Made by a program: the position numbers and the translations under genes | Assembly (NCBI RefSeq): GCF_019649055.1 | Contig: NW_026570225.1 | Location: forward strand, 1,178,001-1,242,000 | Direction of reading: 5' to 3' | DNA: 64,000 nt | Source of the DNA: Paramacrobiotus metropolitanus | Lineage: Eukaryota; Tardigrada; Eutardigrada; Parachela; Macrobiotidae | Notes under the pieces: generated by a model | Told to the model about the DNA's origin: nothing | The model's database searches: none | What the model saw: the letters and a program-made list of their open reading frames with translations, nothing else | Shown: positions 12,301 through 26,382 of the stretch, piece after piece | Layout of the letters: the number at the start of each line of letters is the position of its first letter | Position numbering within the stretch: the first letter of the stretch is position 1

Positions 12301-15300
12301 AGAATTTATTATTAGCATAGTTCTTGTTATAGTGGCAAAAAATGACTGCAAATGCATTTTGTCAACGCACTTTACGTGGTACAAATTGAACTGGATGCGG
12401 CAAAAAAAGCCATTTAACAAAACAACAGCCGTCAAGCTGGTGGTCACTGCTTTAAGACGATACAAATGCTGGATCTGTAATCAAAATTTTACGTGCTGCT
12501 GTAATTGCTTGTTTATGCTATTTGCGCGGCTTGCACGAAGTGTATCTTTAGCAATACATCTCTATTAAGTTTGTGGAATGATTAATCATGTAAATTTTCT
12601 CATGGAATGCTACTTCGTGCCAAACGCCGCATAGTCGGCCGGATTCCGGCCAAGTGCGTAACGGCAAGTTGTAAATACGTCAACTACGCTAGACGGTATT
12701 TTCAATTTTAATTCCCTGTAAACTACTAATTGATGCATCGAATGTCTACAAATCGAGATTTTTAGGTCAAACCCTGACTCGGACATTCACAGTCCCGATC
12801 GCCGGTAAAGCATACGTGCACTTATATTAGTGCCCATAAATAACACTTATGTGAAAGCTGCACAGGTATGGAATTGTAGCATGTTCACAGAAGTTATGTT
12901 GATAACGTGTACCGCTTTTATACTGTAAATTTGTTTAATTTATAAAAGTAGAATATTGCAATGCCAAGATGTACGGCCTTGTGAATAAATAATTTGTGAG
13001 TTTAAAATATCAAAATTTATTTGCTATTTGCTAAATTTGTTCATTTTACAAGAGCAATTTTTGTATAATTAAACAGTAACAACGTAAATTTTCAGTCGTT
13101 TGCCGGGTTTCGACATTGGTACACGAGTGAAAGAAAATTTTTGCCTGGGTATTAAGTGGAATGATTTATTTATGTATTTGGCCAAATGTGTAAGGGAGGA
13201 AAATCAGCCTTGATTATATTATGTGAATTTTGAAAGTTGACTCCGGGGAGCGGGTATTTGTTGGCTGTTGAAAGGCAGGATTTGACATGGGTCCTGGGTG
13301 TTTTTTAAAATGCAAATGCTCTGGTCAAAAGCCGAATTGCTGTGCGCCGCCAAGAGAGAGCGAGATAGAGACAGGCCAGGGAAAATCAATGGAGGCACAA
13401 TCGGGACGACATGTACATTATAGACTGCGTCTCCATATACGTATTCCCATACAAACGCCATGTCAAGCCAGATTGTAATGCTGCTAGCTATTGCAACACA
13501 GAACACTCCGGCAAAATGCATCGTTCATTCCTTTTCAATTCCCGTCCCTAGACAGATAGATAATCGAGCAATTCCCTTCTTTTGCCTTTCCTGCACTGAG
13601 CTGGCAGTGCGTATACGCAGCAACATTCTACTTGGGCACAACATACAACCAAGAAGCAATGTCTGCTTTTTTATCCCCGGTCATTGCACGATTCTTCCAA
13701 TTTAATCATTCGTGTTGTTCGCCGGCACAATAGGCTGGCATGATGTACTTGTTCACGTGCCGGAAGGGATACGCAAATATTTGATTCAGATAATATTATC
13801 CGAAATGCATGTTTAATAACAGCGAATAAAGGAGGATGCCACTAACAAGCCTTGAATATTATGCACTATACACATACTTAGCAATATGTCATTCATATTA
13901 ATGTTGTAAGTACAGATAGGCACGCATCTCACAGTGAATGCAAATTGTGTAAATTAGAAATACAAAAAATTTAAGTTAATAAAGCACTGATATACAAAAT
14001 TTTCTACAAGTACACTTTGTGGAAGTTCGATTCGTAGAGCATTCTCTAAAAGGATGGCGCAAGGAATCAGTCTATATACAGCAATAATGCTGTAAAAGTT
14101 TTCCAACAAGCACAGCTGAATACCATTGTAAAAGATTTATTCAACCCCGACATCCCGCACACAAAATTAAATTCTTTATATCATATTTTTTCAAATTCAG
14201 CCATTTCGTCTTTCATGACAATTATCAGTTTTCTTCTTGGATAGACACGAAAGGCACTATAATAATCAGGAATATGCCGACATTAACGGTCGATTAAGCT
14301 ACAGCGATTTTTCGTATATATTCCGCAGCACTGCTCGCACATTACAATTATCAAAATTAGTAATAGGAAATTGATATTGTTTCCGGAAAACCATGTGCAG
14401 CAACCCATTAGTCGTTCAAGGGCGCACATGACAAAAACAGAGCGAGCGAACTCGAATCATTACTCAACAATAATACAGGGTCTATATTATATGGATATCG
14501 GATATTTTATAATGTAATGTCCGATATCCCTATACCCTGTTTTATATATTTATAGTTATGTTTCATATATTAGATGTTTACGGTAAGCACATGTGCACAT
14601 AACGCACGCATGATGAATATTGGTGGTATATATGCTAATAACAGCTGTATCACCATGACCTTATTCAAACAAACTTAAGTCGATTAGCGGGCCATTCGTT
14701 TTTCGCCGGCACATGAAATAACCCGCTCCCTGGGTTGCCGATCTCCAGCATTTGTTATACTGGTTGGGAAAGGATTTCCCGTTTGGGTCGAGAGCAGAAA
14801 CTGATAAGCAACAGCTAAGCAGTAAGAAGTGTAATGGCCCATAAAAAATTAAGCGCAACGATACCTGGTAGGATCTCAATTCTAGCACAAATTTTATTCT
14901 TTCTTTGTTTTTGGTAATTCTAATTTTCATTGAACAAAATTGGGGATTTTTGACACAAGCGGAAGTGCTGCTAAGTTTTAAACGGCAAATTTGCAGCTAA
15001 CCTTAAAATCAAAGCGTCTGTTTTTAGTGCACATGATCATATCACAATCAGTATACAAATGGTTTTGGTTGCAGATATATGGAAATTAGAAAAGCTAACA
15101 ATTTAACCTAAATTTTATCGCAATGCTGGAGAACTATGTAAGCTGTTGGTGTTGTGTGGTAGTGAAACAATTAAAATGGACAGGAAGTGAGACTCCAAAA
15201 CAACGAGCATCGTTTATATAACGGTTGGAGAAAATTAGTAACGCTCTAGTTTGCGAGATAATCCAGAAGCAAAAATCAAGTCTCGGCATGCCGGGTCGGA

Positions 15301-18300
15301 AGAAGTGCACAGCCAAAAACACGGTCGTGCGACAACGTTTTGCTGGTAAAGATAGATGTCGAGCCATAACTGATGGCCGTAAGCATAACGATTTGTTATT
15401 AGTGGGAACGCGCGGCTCTGCAGCTCCGCTTAAAAAGGAAGGGAATGTCATCGTTCATTAAATTACAGTTCCATGCCTTTTCATACTGATTGCCAGTAAT
15501 AATTGTGCAGTTTGACCAAGCACAATCTCGACAACTCAGGCTCAGAGCGATTTTATAATGGACGGTCGTGTAATACTAGCAATGTGATGAAATATATCGC
15601 GCTGTCTTCTATTAGCAGTAATTCATCTTTTTCAAGCATATACGGTCCAGTATGGATACCGTAGGTGCTTATGGTTAGTGATCTGACATATCTGTTCCAT
15701 TTCCAAGTGTTAAACTATTTTTTCATGAATACACAATGATAAAATTAAAAAATTGTGGATGTTGTATTTTTACGCGTTTAGAACCAAGTAAATAATTAGA
15801 ACCACCGGTTATATCATACAAATACAGAACAAGATTCTAAAATTTTGATTTGTTCAGATTTGAAATGTGCGTGCGCTTAGCGAAGTTGGACGCAATAATA
15901 AGTGTTACTCACAAAAACGAGTTTCCAGAACAAGTCAAGTTAGCGATTTTTTTGTATGAAATCCATTATCAAATCATCAAGACATCTCAATTTTCTTGGA
16001 AAAATTTGCTCGATCGCGTGACACGATGCAAATGAAAATGGCGATGGAAGACTCGTATTGTGAATGCAGTATCTGCAGTAATGCAAAATGCGCAGCGATC
16101 ATGATCGGGGAGGAAAAAAGAAAAATACGGCGTTAATTAACCCCTCTGAACAACCGCATGATGGATGGCCATTCGGGCAGAATTAACTGGTGCAACTTGC
16201 TCCAGTAGTGATTTGCCAAATCACACCCAGCAGGAGTTTTCCGTTAACTTGTCCCATATTCCACACTATTTCCCGCTAAAACCTGTGGGATTCTTACAGG
16301 CAGTTCGACAGTAGATTTATGGTTCGTTTGACAGTAATGCAAGGAAAAAATTCTTGCCATATTAAACTCAAATCGAACTGTCCACGCAGAAGTGTAAATT
16401 TTATAAAAGCGTTTTATTTCATCGTGCAAAATCGGTTCCCTCGACTACGTACTTATGTAATATGTAATAGCAGTTTTAATAAAACATTATTTTGATAATT
16501 TTAGCATTCAGTTTTGGTAATTTCGAAAAGCTCCAAAATTTTGAGGTGCTTGGCACTTTCATTTTTTTATATTTATTTTAAAAGATGCATTCATGGATAA
16601 CACGAAGTGAATGCGAAAAAATCTTGGAGCAAGGTTTAGGCGATGTATGCAGAACAGAAGCACGCGCTCGGTGAAACGAAATCGGTTCTGATTTGTGCGA
16701 GTGTGATTACAGACATTTACAGTTTCCCGCATTAAAATTTGTGGAAATTTTAAAAGTGTGATTCAGAAGTTTTTCCCGTGGATTCAAAATTACCATTCGT
16801 AAACGCTCCCTTGAATAACTAACAAAATAAACCAGAACTCAGCGTACAGGGTTACAGCTAGCAAAGGTCACTGAATTATGTGTATCACATTGGTTCCGAA
16901 ATATTATCGCTCTGTATCACTGATTCGCTGCGCAAGGCGCGTTTAGTGCATTTTTGTTGCAAAAGAAAACATACACAAGAAAGATAGCTAATCGATAGTA
17001 TCCCTGGATGTCCGGGGAAGTTTTCGTGTCTCGAGTGAAGGAGCAGCATAATGCAAAAAAAGCTCGATTAAGAAGATCGAAACCAACAATATTAGTGTTG
17101 GCTAATATTGACCATATGCCATGCACACTCACACGGGTTATATCACACGATTAAGCGCTCTTGCTCCTGACGTCATAGCACAAACTTTCCCTGGTAATTT
17201 ACGGCAGCCCCGGATTGCAGGGGATTTTGCGATACGGTCTGCGTTGCATAATCGCAACCGGTAATTAGTTTAAGCATTTACTGCTTGTTTACCCAATAAC
17301 CACTGCACGCGTAAACAGTTAAAAGCGCCTCTTGATACCTGCATAAATCGTCTCATAAAATTAATATATTACTCCGAAAGCTTCAGTACTAGTACTAGCA
17401 ACGAAAATAACTCCTGACGCCGTAGTGTGCCTTATTTCGGGCCCGGGGATTTTTTCCTTCAATGTAGCGTTACCGCGATGGTACTGGTGATATTGCATAT
17501 TGAATAGCAAAGCTAGCTTTCCTTGTGATATCCAAAAATTCATGAGCAAAATAAACTTCCAGTAAAAGTTTTTAGCGGATACATGGAAAACTGAACGGAA
17601 GATTGAATTTTCATTGGGTCAGAGCAAATATTTATCTGGACATATGATCGCTTACCGATGGTGGTAATTACGGTCAGGGAATAGAGCAGTCCACCCGGAA
17701 TTGACCACTGCATAGAGGCATCCGTGGCATCCCCGTCATAACCATGCTGTCGGACTTCCTTGAAGATTTCCGCCTCATAAGCATACAGTTTAGACCGTAA
17801 AGAGTCCTTTACTCGTGCACCGCTAGCCGCATAATCCCCGTGCTGAATGGACGTATAATTGGGCGTTATGACAAGATTGTTATTACTATTAGGCATGGAT
17901 GCCGATGAGGAGGCATTCTTCAACGGCAAAGTATCGTTCAACAACATGGCCAGTAATTCCTTCTGATACTGTATTATCCGCTCATTGACCAGCGTCGTCC
18001 AGTTCTTCTCAAATAACACATTCATTTCTAATGTGATATTCCAAAGGTCACGCGTAACGTCCCGCCGTAAGCGGTCTAATTGGGCCGGATTGATGGTTGG
18101 TGTCGCACTGCTGCTGGTAACGGGCTGAAGTGGCCTCTGTGAGATATAACAACGTTCTCAGCCGAAAAAACTGCCCCGTCCTTATTAATTTTATGTAAAT
18201 GAAATTCGATTGTATGCGCAATTCCTTACAACGTTTTACCTAAAGTCCACTTTCGTCTAACGATTTTTTGTCGCATGATTTTGACACAGACCCTAAGTGA

Positions 18301-20891
18301 TTATGATACAGACAGCATTTTGCTTTATTGTTTACGTAGAACGTAATTGAAAAAGTCCTGAAAATTGTCAGCGTAAATGCTGTGATATTTGAGCAGGGAA
18401 TTAATGAGATCAATGATTTCTGTCGCACTGAATGAACAATAGAAAAAGCCCTGTTGAATATGAGCCAACAAAGGAATATGATCGTTTTCCTTTCTCGTTA
18501 GCGCTGTAGAACACACAGCACTCCATAATCGATTTGCACAGCAAATTCAATTGGTCCATTTAGTTAGCAAGCATTTGTTTTTTGCCCGCACATCTTCGGT
18601 TGGGTGTATGCAGAAGTATGTATGGATGTATCGCCATTGATGAAAAGGCGGAAACAGCATCAGAGACAAAGTATCGATTTTGATTTGTAGAATGATCTAC
18701 TAATTGACGATGATGCCAGCCTTGATGACAGTAATTCTGTTAGGAAAAATCCGGGAACATTGTCCAATATACTACATTATACACAAGGCAGTGTGTGCAC
18801 TGACATCCTAACGGGATGCTTTTGTCTTGTCTAACTGGCTGTCCTGCCAACACAACTGTAGGATAATTTTGACAAGGTTTACACACGCAATTTCCTGTTA
18901 TTACAACACCCTTCCATGTTGGCTTGTCCACTGCAATCAACTCCACGGCAACAATTACCGTGGCGCTTTTATTTAGTCGGCCACCGGAAGTGGTGTCAGC
19001 CGGGCTTTTACCTGCTCATAATAATCCCTTCCTGTGTCGTCGGCTGGGACCAGGCTCAGGTTGTTCCACTCCTCCACGGTGCTGTTCCAAAAGTCGTCTA
19101 ACGTCCGATTGTGTAGTTCCTGTACACGGACTTTTGTCAGCCGTTCCTCCTCAGCCTGCAAAAGCGCAAACAGGCCAAATACTGAAGCAGTAAAAACAGT
19201 CAAAAGCTCAGTCAGAATGTGACCTTATACAGATTTCATCATGAAAACACAGTTTCCTTCGTTACATTAATACCGAAGCGATTGCAAGTACATGTATGTA
19301 CAATACATACAGTTTGTATTTATAGTTCTATTAGCGCAAATTTGCTAATGTAACGATGCATTTCTAAGTACCGTAAACTACAGGCCGATATGATTTTCAA
19401 CTTGAGATATTTAATATTTTGCGATATCTAACTGAATCCGTAAGACTTATCATCCGCCCTATCACTTTATCTGTATGTTTAACCGCTAACATAACCCTAG
19501 AAAGTTCTGTTATGTAATTCAAAATATTAGTTATTTAAACTGTAATTAATTACTTGTAGTGTATTAACTACCGTAAGTAACTGCTGTGGCTGTGTCGCAA
19601 GCATAATTGTTTTTTTTTATAAAAACAGTACAAGCTAAATTATTTACAAGCAATTGCGTGTACGACTCAATTATAATCAAAAGAAAGATGTATCATTTCA
19701 CGAGCTTATATATTTTCCTGATTTTTAAATTGTGCACATAGTTCTAATTCTGTAAGTCAGAATTTGATAAGGGGGAACGCGGGATTTCCTTTGACACCAT
19801 AGTGTTCTTTTCGGCGTAGTATTCCCTGAAGTGTGGACAACGTTGAAACGAGCAGTGGAGCAAGTAATTCACATGCTGCATGCTTGGCCGTGTGTACTGT
19901 TATAAAACACAAGGGCTTCAACAAACAGGGAATAGTGGAAAATTTCTGGCTGATTTGAATGAGAGTACAGTGGAATAAAAGGGCGAGTTTTAGCTTAAAT
20001 AAATAGCGGTCTTAATGTGTTAGCTATATAACTCAAGAGTCCTGCGCGCTCGCCGTCCCGGCTCCGCACCGATCCGTACGCGCCAAGAATCACATGCTGA
20101 ATTAAGCTAACAATGCCAGCGCAACATCCTCCACATCATTATTCGCCATATCCCAGTTTTCATAATCGCCATGAATATAAATGGATGTGTTAAGCAGTTT
20201 GTGAGGTTCATAACATAAACACATTGCATTAAAATTATCATTTTCTTATTTTGAAAGTATCCATTTCACTGTATGCATGCCGCTCAACTGCTTAATTAAG
20301 TGTAGACTACTACGAGCAGTTATTGAGAATTTTAAGCAGAACAGACAACCACAACAAAGGTTAAATACACGTTAAATTACCTTTCGTGAGATTTTAGTTT
20401 ATGTCTAAATAAATAATATTTTATGACAAATATTTCACATTTTTATTCTAGTGAGAAACTGTTGTTCGACGAAGATGATTTGACATAAACGGAACAGTTA
20501 TAATTGGAAATGGCGGTCATCTGAAAATGCTATCAAGCGCAATAGTTTCACAACGGTTGTCTCCCATGTACGATTACACTGACTGGGCCTGGATACGGCA
20601 GCGGATAATTATGTTTAGGAGCATGTTGTTATTTTTGACGATTTGCAATCCTTAAAGACAACGATCAGCCTTAAATGCTACGCGGTACGCTTATGCACTA
20701 CTTTCGCATATCCAGAGCGAATGCGCACTGCCGTGCAGACCAACCTCTAAAGAAGAAAACGTAATCGCACCCAGTATGACATATGCCACCACCAGGCCAC
20801 ATAATCCAATATGAGAAAATAGAAAGGCGATGAACTTCTTGCAATAATAGCGACATTTCATGCATTTGTCGTTGGCAGAGAATTTCCGCAT
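9371..20891 (-). CDS. Two-pore-domain (K2P) potassium channel
   Basis: A K+ leak channel of the plasma membrane. Minus-strand exons: 20891-20745, 19155-19012, 18136-17656, 12187-12100, 11652-10768, 9608-9371. Phases close exactly to 660 residues. Exon 1 carries M1 (GLCGLVVAYVILGAITFSSLE). The first pore filter TTIGYGH is split between exons 3 and 4. M2 continues into LCLANIGDALAHAFKFFYW. M3 is at the end of exon 5, and the second filter TTIGFGD is in exon 6 with M4 and an acidic tail ending SEEED. The M1-P1 extracellular loop is about 195 residues with several N-glycosylation sequons (for example NRT, NST, NIT), several times the usual cap length. The M2-M3 cytoplasmic loop is also unusually long (about 230 residues) and basic near M2, then Ser/Pro/Asp-rich. 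The closest paralogue (TWK or TRESK type) cannot be decided here. Confidence 0.93.
12188..17655. other. Long K2P intron 3
   Basis: A 5.5-kb intron splitting the first selectivity filter (donor after ACC ATC G, acceptor before GT TAT GGC). I see no nested gene. It contains the small inverted-repeat element at 14475-14540 and a short CAATATTAG / CTAATATTG hairpin near 17087-17112. The GC-richer stretch at 13260-13720 has overlapping frames on both strands but no recognisable product. Confidence 0.6.
14475..14540. repeat. Small inverted-repeat element (MITE-like)
   Basis: The outer arms ACAGGGT and ACCCTGT enclose a second inner pair GGATATCGGA / TCCGATATCC, with AT-rich spacers, in about 66 bp. 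It looks like a miniature transposon remnant. No convincing target duplication is visible. Confidence 0.6.
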
Positions 20892-23800
20892 TGTATTCGA
20901 GGCAGACGCAGTACAGACGAGATCGGGTGCAGACTACTTCGAACGCGGCATTAAAAAACAGGAATACGGTGAGTACACGTCGGCTCCCTTAATCAAAGAT
21001 TAAGCCGCTGGGCGGATGGTCGGATCCGTGCATAGAGAGGGAGAGAGAGTATAAATGGCCGCATTGATCCCACTCATCCAGATAAACAATGATCATAACC
21101 AGGACAATGCCGAGCGCGCGACACACAGAAAAGGCGCGCGCCTGGACAAATAGCGAACGTAGATCGTTTCCGGTCAATGTGCCGTTATGTACAGCAGACA
21201 TTCACGCGGGATGCCGATGCACAGCGCCCCACCAGCCGGTGTCGCTGCCGGCCGTTAGGATACTGAAAGCCGAATGTCGATGGGTTGACAAAAAGGTCTT
21301 CATGGGAAATCTATATAATAATAATACTAAATGCCGGCATCAAGGCAACGCCAGCGCGGGGACGCACAAATCAACAATTCTGGCAGCCACGACAACGTGT
21401 ACCCGGGCGCATGGAATCATACACGGCAAAGTGATTTAACCTTATGAGGAGCGACGGCAACATGTGGCAACGCTGTAAGAGAAGCGGGAAGGGTGACGGG
21501 ATGCAGATCAAGAAAGGGTCCATACTGACATTGGCAGCTGATAAAGCACACCTGGTCCCCATAGATTTCACTTGAATCAGCGCTTTGTCTTAATTAATTA
21601 TCCATGCGGATGTCGCCAGTGCCGGGTCGTCGACGGCACATGTCAAGGTGCAACGTTAACGCAGCAGCGGCACACATATCATCATATAATATCCAAAACA
21701 CACATACAACACGGTCCGGGACGGATCAGCGGTGCATACACACGGGCGGCGAATCAACAACGAAGAAGACTCAATAACGCACTGGGCTGCCGCGCGATGG
21801 ACAGTAACGAGACGGCGGCGACGGAGAACTGGATGGGAAGGAGGATGCGCAATAAAAAGAGTTACCAAGAGTGTATACACGGGAGAACAGAATGACAGCA
21901 AAATGCCGGCATGTATCGGAATCGGCACGGCGGGCGTACGAATAAGACGGTTGCTGGGAGTTATAATTGGCAAAAAAGCCCGGTTTCCGTCTGGCAAATA
22001 CAATAAGGATGGATTGATACGTACCGGTGGAGAAGTTACGCTACCAGCTAGCTGCCCGATCGGGCCAACTAGTGGTGCTTCAGATGCAGTTTCATACACT
22101 CTCTTCTCGCTCTTCCGAGATCGTCTCTCAAATCGCACCACTCGCCAGTATGTTGTGTGTTATAAGGTACATACATACGTCCCTACTTAGCTCATTTCCC
22201 ATCCAGCCCGGTTCCGGACCACTCTTTGGGAGGATCCGCGAATAAATGAATGTTTTCCGATCGTGAGTAGCATAATCGAGACGATATATCTGTACTGTAC
22301 ATGTACTGGACGCCTCGCTGTCTCAATGCATATTCATTCATTTCATTTCTTCGTCCATTTATAGTGATTGTTGCGTTGTATATATGTAAGACACTCAGGT
22401 TTCCATACTTTCCTTTTAGCCGCTCTTACAGCTATCGTCGCTTGTCTTACTTAACCTTTTTAACAGAAATTTTCTGTTCTGTTGTAGTTATATCTATATG
22501 AATATTTGTAGATAACTCCATGAAAAACAAATGTCTGACTAAGCACACCAAGCCCTCTTCTGTATGACCGTTAATCCGGCTACAAGAAAGAAAGTACACA
22601 TCTCATGTTTTTAGTAAATTTTAGAAGAAAACAACTCTGTATCTTTCCGGCTTGTTTGTACTCGTATAACCGGTCAACTTTAGTACGTAATATTATATTT
22701 TTCACAATGCTTTACTAAATGCATTTTCGACATTCGCGTTGTGACTTTCATCGTCCGATCACAAACTGACAACTGGCTTTCTTCTCGAACCAGAACACTA
22801 ATGTTGCCAGCGACTTATCAAGGACAGTATGCCAAACAGGGTAATTGTGAATGTGTGCGGGTGCCCTGCCGAAAGTGAGATGCGTACTGGTGGGAGATGG
22901 CATCGCATGGCTGCCTCGCACTATGCGTGTACGGCACAGCGAGCGTTGATCTTGAGCAGAAGCTAAGCGATGAAGGATGAGGAACTAAGAATATTCGGCC
23001 CGCGCCTGCGCCTAACCAGCGCACTCTCCGATCCAAGGAGTTAGGCCGGATCAGAATCGTCCGTATCGCTCATCAAGCCACGAAGAATGAGGAAGAAAAG
23101 CCGGGGCGTCATTTACGCTCAAATTCCTAAACGATATCACATCGCACCATCAGCTAACGAAATGCCGCCGCGGATTTGGCTCTGCATTGCATTACAGTGT
23201 ACACTGCACAGAGCACTTGCAAAATAATGTCCAAATTGTTAACAACTTTATTTTTCAATCGAATTTGACAGCTGGCGCCTCCTTCCGGTTAACGTTTCGT
23301 TCGCTTCGATTCAGAGTAAATTTGACCACCCATCAAGGTCACGCTAATCACCTTACCCAATCTTACAAAGCAGTTTTCTTTGCTATAAAATTTCGATACT
23401 ATTTTTTTGCTTGTGCTGAATAGCCAGTTTCGGAGCCCTTTTGGTGTGATGCATAGATCAGCGTCAAACTTGCAATTACCAGAAAGTAAGATGTCTAGAA
23501 ATGCCCGCGAGTGCGCGGATCCCGTTTCACAGGTGACGTTTCGGAAGTGCCAAATGCATCTATCCATGACGTACTTTATGGAGCCGTATAGTTTTTCCTT
23601 CGAGGAATCCTCCATGCTACCAGTTACCACTATGAGTCAACTACGGGCAAAGAGCACAAAAAACTGCTTCCATGCGAAACACATTCCGGCCGCGCATGCT
23701 AGCGCAGTGGGTGACGAGGGAAAACTTCGGAAATGGCAATTGGCGTCCGTCAGTAAAATGTGCACTCTAGTGAACACGGCTCTGGCCAGCACCGCCCACT

Positions 23801-25740
23801 CGCTTGCCAGTGAATGGAGCCGCACGGCGCGTGTTCACACGCCCTGGACGGGTTTTTTGTTTTTATAAAGGCCATTAAGCTGGTATACATGGCGAAGTGT
23901 CTATTTTTATTTTTTCAATAGCATCTTCGTGGAGATGGGCACATGCGCGCACTGTTCGGTCGCGCACTCTCCAAAAAACATATCTGTGTTGTATAGCCGG
24001 GCCGGGCTAGTGACTTCCGCCGTGGAGAAGTGCGAGCGTGCGCGGGGGATATTAAATATGTGTGTGTACGGGGAAGACGCCGGCAGTGGCCGCAGCAGGA
24101 CAGGAACTATGGCTTCTTGTCGCTGCCACGGCAATCCGATCCATCATCCGATAAGGCCACTGAGCTGGCTCAATACGAACCGGAAGCTGCAATCCGACTA
24201 GCCCGAGACGGTTCTGTGTGTGTGCACTGGCGCTTGTTATCTTGTTAATCATATTCAAGAGAAAATGTTTCTTTGGCCCGCTGTTGTTCCGGCCGGTCTT
24301 TGGCATTTTCTACCATGCCAATCGTCAAGCGTTCCTTTCCTCAAGGCGCTCTTTTTTTCCTCTAAGCGAGACAACAAAGAAATAAATTATTCACATTTAC
24401 ATAATATCGTACAAAAATCTTTCCTTGTAAGGACGGTTTCTAAAGCGATTAACAATCGGTTACTGTTGCCAACTGTTCAAGCGACAATGAATTAATCTAT
24501 TTTACGTCAGCCCTGGTAATACAGAATAACTACAGCATCTTTTTTATTTCAGCATTATACTAAATAGTTACGTACAATGTGACGCGCAAATGAAACGCTA
24601 AAGGATAAAATTATGGCGCCAAGACCAGCGAGTATGTCGAAGTCTTCCAAAAGAGCATGAAATATGTAACATAAATATTGACAGTGTCTTAATTTACAAA
24701 AGAAGCGACGTGGTTTCGAAATGTTTACAGCTTGTCTGCATTTCTGGGTCATGTTCTTTAAGAATCTACTTTCCTTAAGAACATTATTTATAAGTTGCCA
24801 TGATGATGGTTGTTTTATTTTTGCAAGTGCGGTTTTCGTGGGCCTGACAGAAATCCGCCACGTGCGGTTTACAACGAAATGATTTGCATCTGCATGTACT
24901 AATAATATTCCCTGATCATGAGAAACAAAAATCACAATTACAAGCATTCATGTATGCACGGTACACGATACATAGCATGTGGATAAATTTTGTTAAACTG
25001 TGCAAATAGTGATAAACTGCGTTTTTGAGAGGTTTTGAAAGCGCTAAATAGTTTGAGTCGATCACATGCGAACTTGTAGTACAAAGAATCAGTGTGAAAT
25101 ATTGACGTGGACTGCTTTGTCACCTTCAGCCAGCTATGACTGCTGCCTTATTTAAGGAATGATGTTCCATAAAACGATTATACATTATATTAGTTTTGTG
25201 CATTGACAAGAATGTGCAAAATATTTGTGCGTAATACAAAGAATATTAAAAACCATCACATATATAAACCAACACATGTGTGCGGCAGTCATCACATTAC
25301 TGTATATTAAAAACACCGGCAGGTTTGCTTGCTGCATAGATAGGAATCGTAGGATTACTACGTAAGATATCTGCATTTGGGTACTGTATGATAACACGCA
25401 GCGACGTGCTTTTATATTCTGCGGCGGTGAGTGCGACCCAATGATATTAATGCAGTTGCTACTGGAGTTTTACGTAGGCGCTGCACGGTTGAAACGGGCA
25501 AGCCTAATATAACATATGGCAGACGTAGTCTGTCTATATATTATATTAGTATAGGATCCAGCGTGTAACTGAAAGGTCAGAACCATCTAAGTGAAAGGTC
25601 AGAATGATTCTGTCTGTTCTGAGCTTTTGCGTCTGTCTATCCTCTAACGGGGAAAAGATGGAAAGTAAAGGACACTAAAGGTTAGCCTCAATCCTGTCTG
25701 TTCAGCTGCCGATTCTCTGTCGGATTCCCATTTGAGTAGT

Positions 25741-25830
25741 GAAGATGCTGTACATCAGTACATGTATCGCTGTACATAGAGATGCTGAACATCAGTACAT
25801 ATATCGCACTCAGTACATGTATCGCAAAGC
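25741..25830. repeat. Short degenerate tandem repeat
   Basis: About three degenerate copies of an ACATCAGTACATGTATCGC-like unit in 90 bp. It is locally palindromic because TACATGTA recurs. No function is evident. Confidence 0.55.
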
Positions 25831-26190
25831 TAGACGGTCGGTATTCCAACAACAATCATACAGGTAGGGCAGCAGGCTTGCATTCTTATTGTCCTGCGAC
25901 AGTATTAGCGGATGACTCACCTCACTCTCCAGTCTATCTGCGCTCAGAAAAAAATTATTGAACTGGAACACTTAATTGCTTGTTTCCCAGGACAAGAATG
26001 CTGTGTCCAGGATGAACAATGCATGTCAAAATAACGTATTGCTATACACCAGAATAGTTCAGGCATTCCGAAATTCTACCCTAGAAAATCCACGTTGGAA
26101 CTAGACAACTCATACGCAGATGAACGGATGGTTCCGATTTAACTGGCATCAGTGAAATGTGTATTTTCCTCTTCAGTATCCAGTATCCAC

Positions 26191-26382
26191 ACCGACTTTC
26201 TTTTGCACGACTGCAGTGTTTTACAAAGGAAGCCCAAATAGATCGAAAAACTACACCCATGTCACCGGTGTAGCCATAATGAAAGGGAACACTGGAAGCG
26301 ATGGTCCGGTGGTATGGGTGCACTTTTTCGATCTATTTAGAATTCCTTTGTAAAATACTGCAGTCGTGCAAAAGAAATTCGG
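26191..26382. repeat. Fold-back element with about 65-bp inverted arms
   Basis: The left arm from 26191 (ACCGACTTTCTTTTGCACGA) is matched by a right arm ending at 26382, with only a few mismatches over roughly 65 bp. Both arms contain ACGACTGCAGT, TTTTACAAAGGAA and AAATAGATCGAAAAA. The spacer is about 60 bp. It has no coding capacity. The arm length and 192-bp size fit a fold-back or MITE insertion. Confidence 0.85.

Noticed and set aside
14020-14060. tRNA B-box-like TTCGATTCG
   Set aside because: No matching A box, acceptor stem or anticodon arm could be placed around it.
21572-22245. GC-rich overlapping ORFs upstream of K2P exon 1
   Set aside because: They read in competing frames on both strands without homology. 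Base composition of a promoter-proximal region explains the open frames.
22861-23060. Possible 5S rRNA-like stretch (GATCTTGAGCAGAAGCTAAGC)
   Set aside because: Only about 20 bases resemble the 5S internal promoter region. The rest of the 5S sequence and folding are absent.
23289-23868. 113- and 153-codon ORFs on opposite strands
   Set aside because: They are mutually overlapping, with no domain and no splice-consistent extension.
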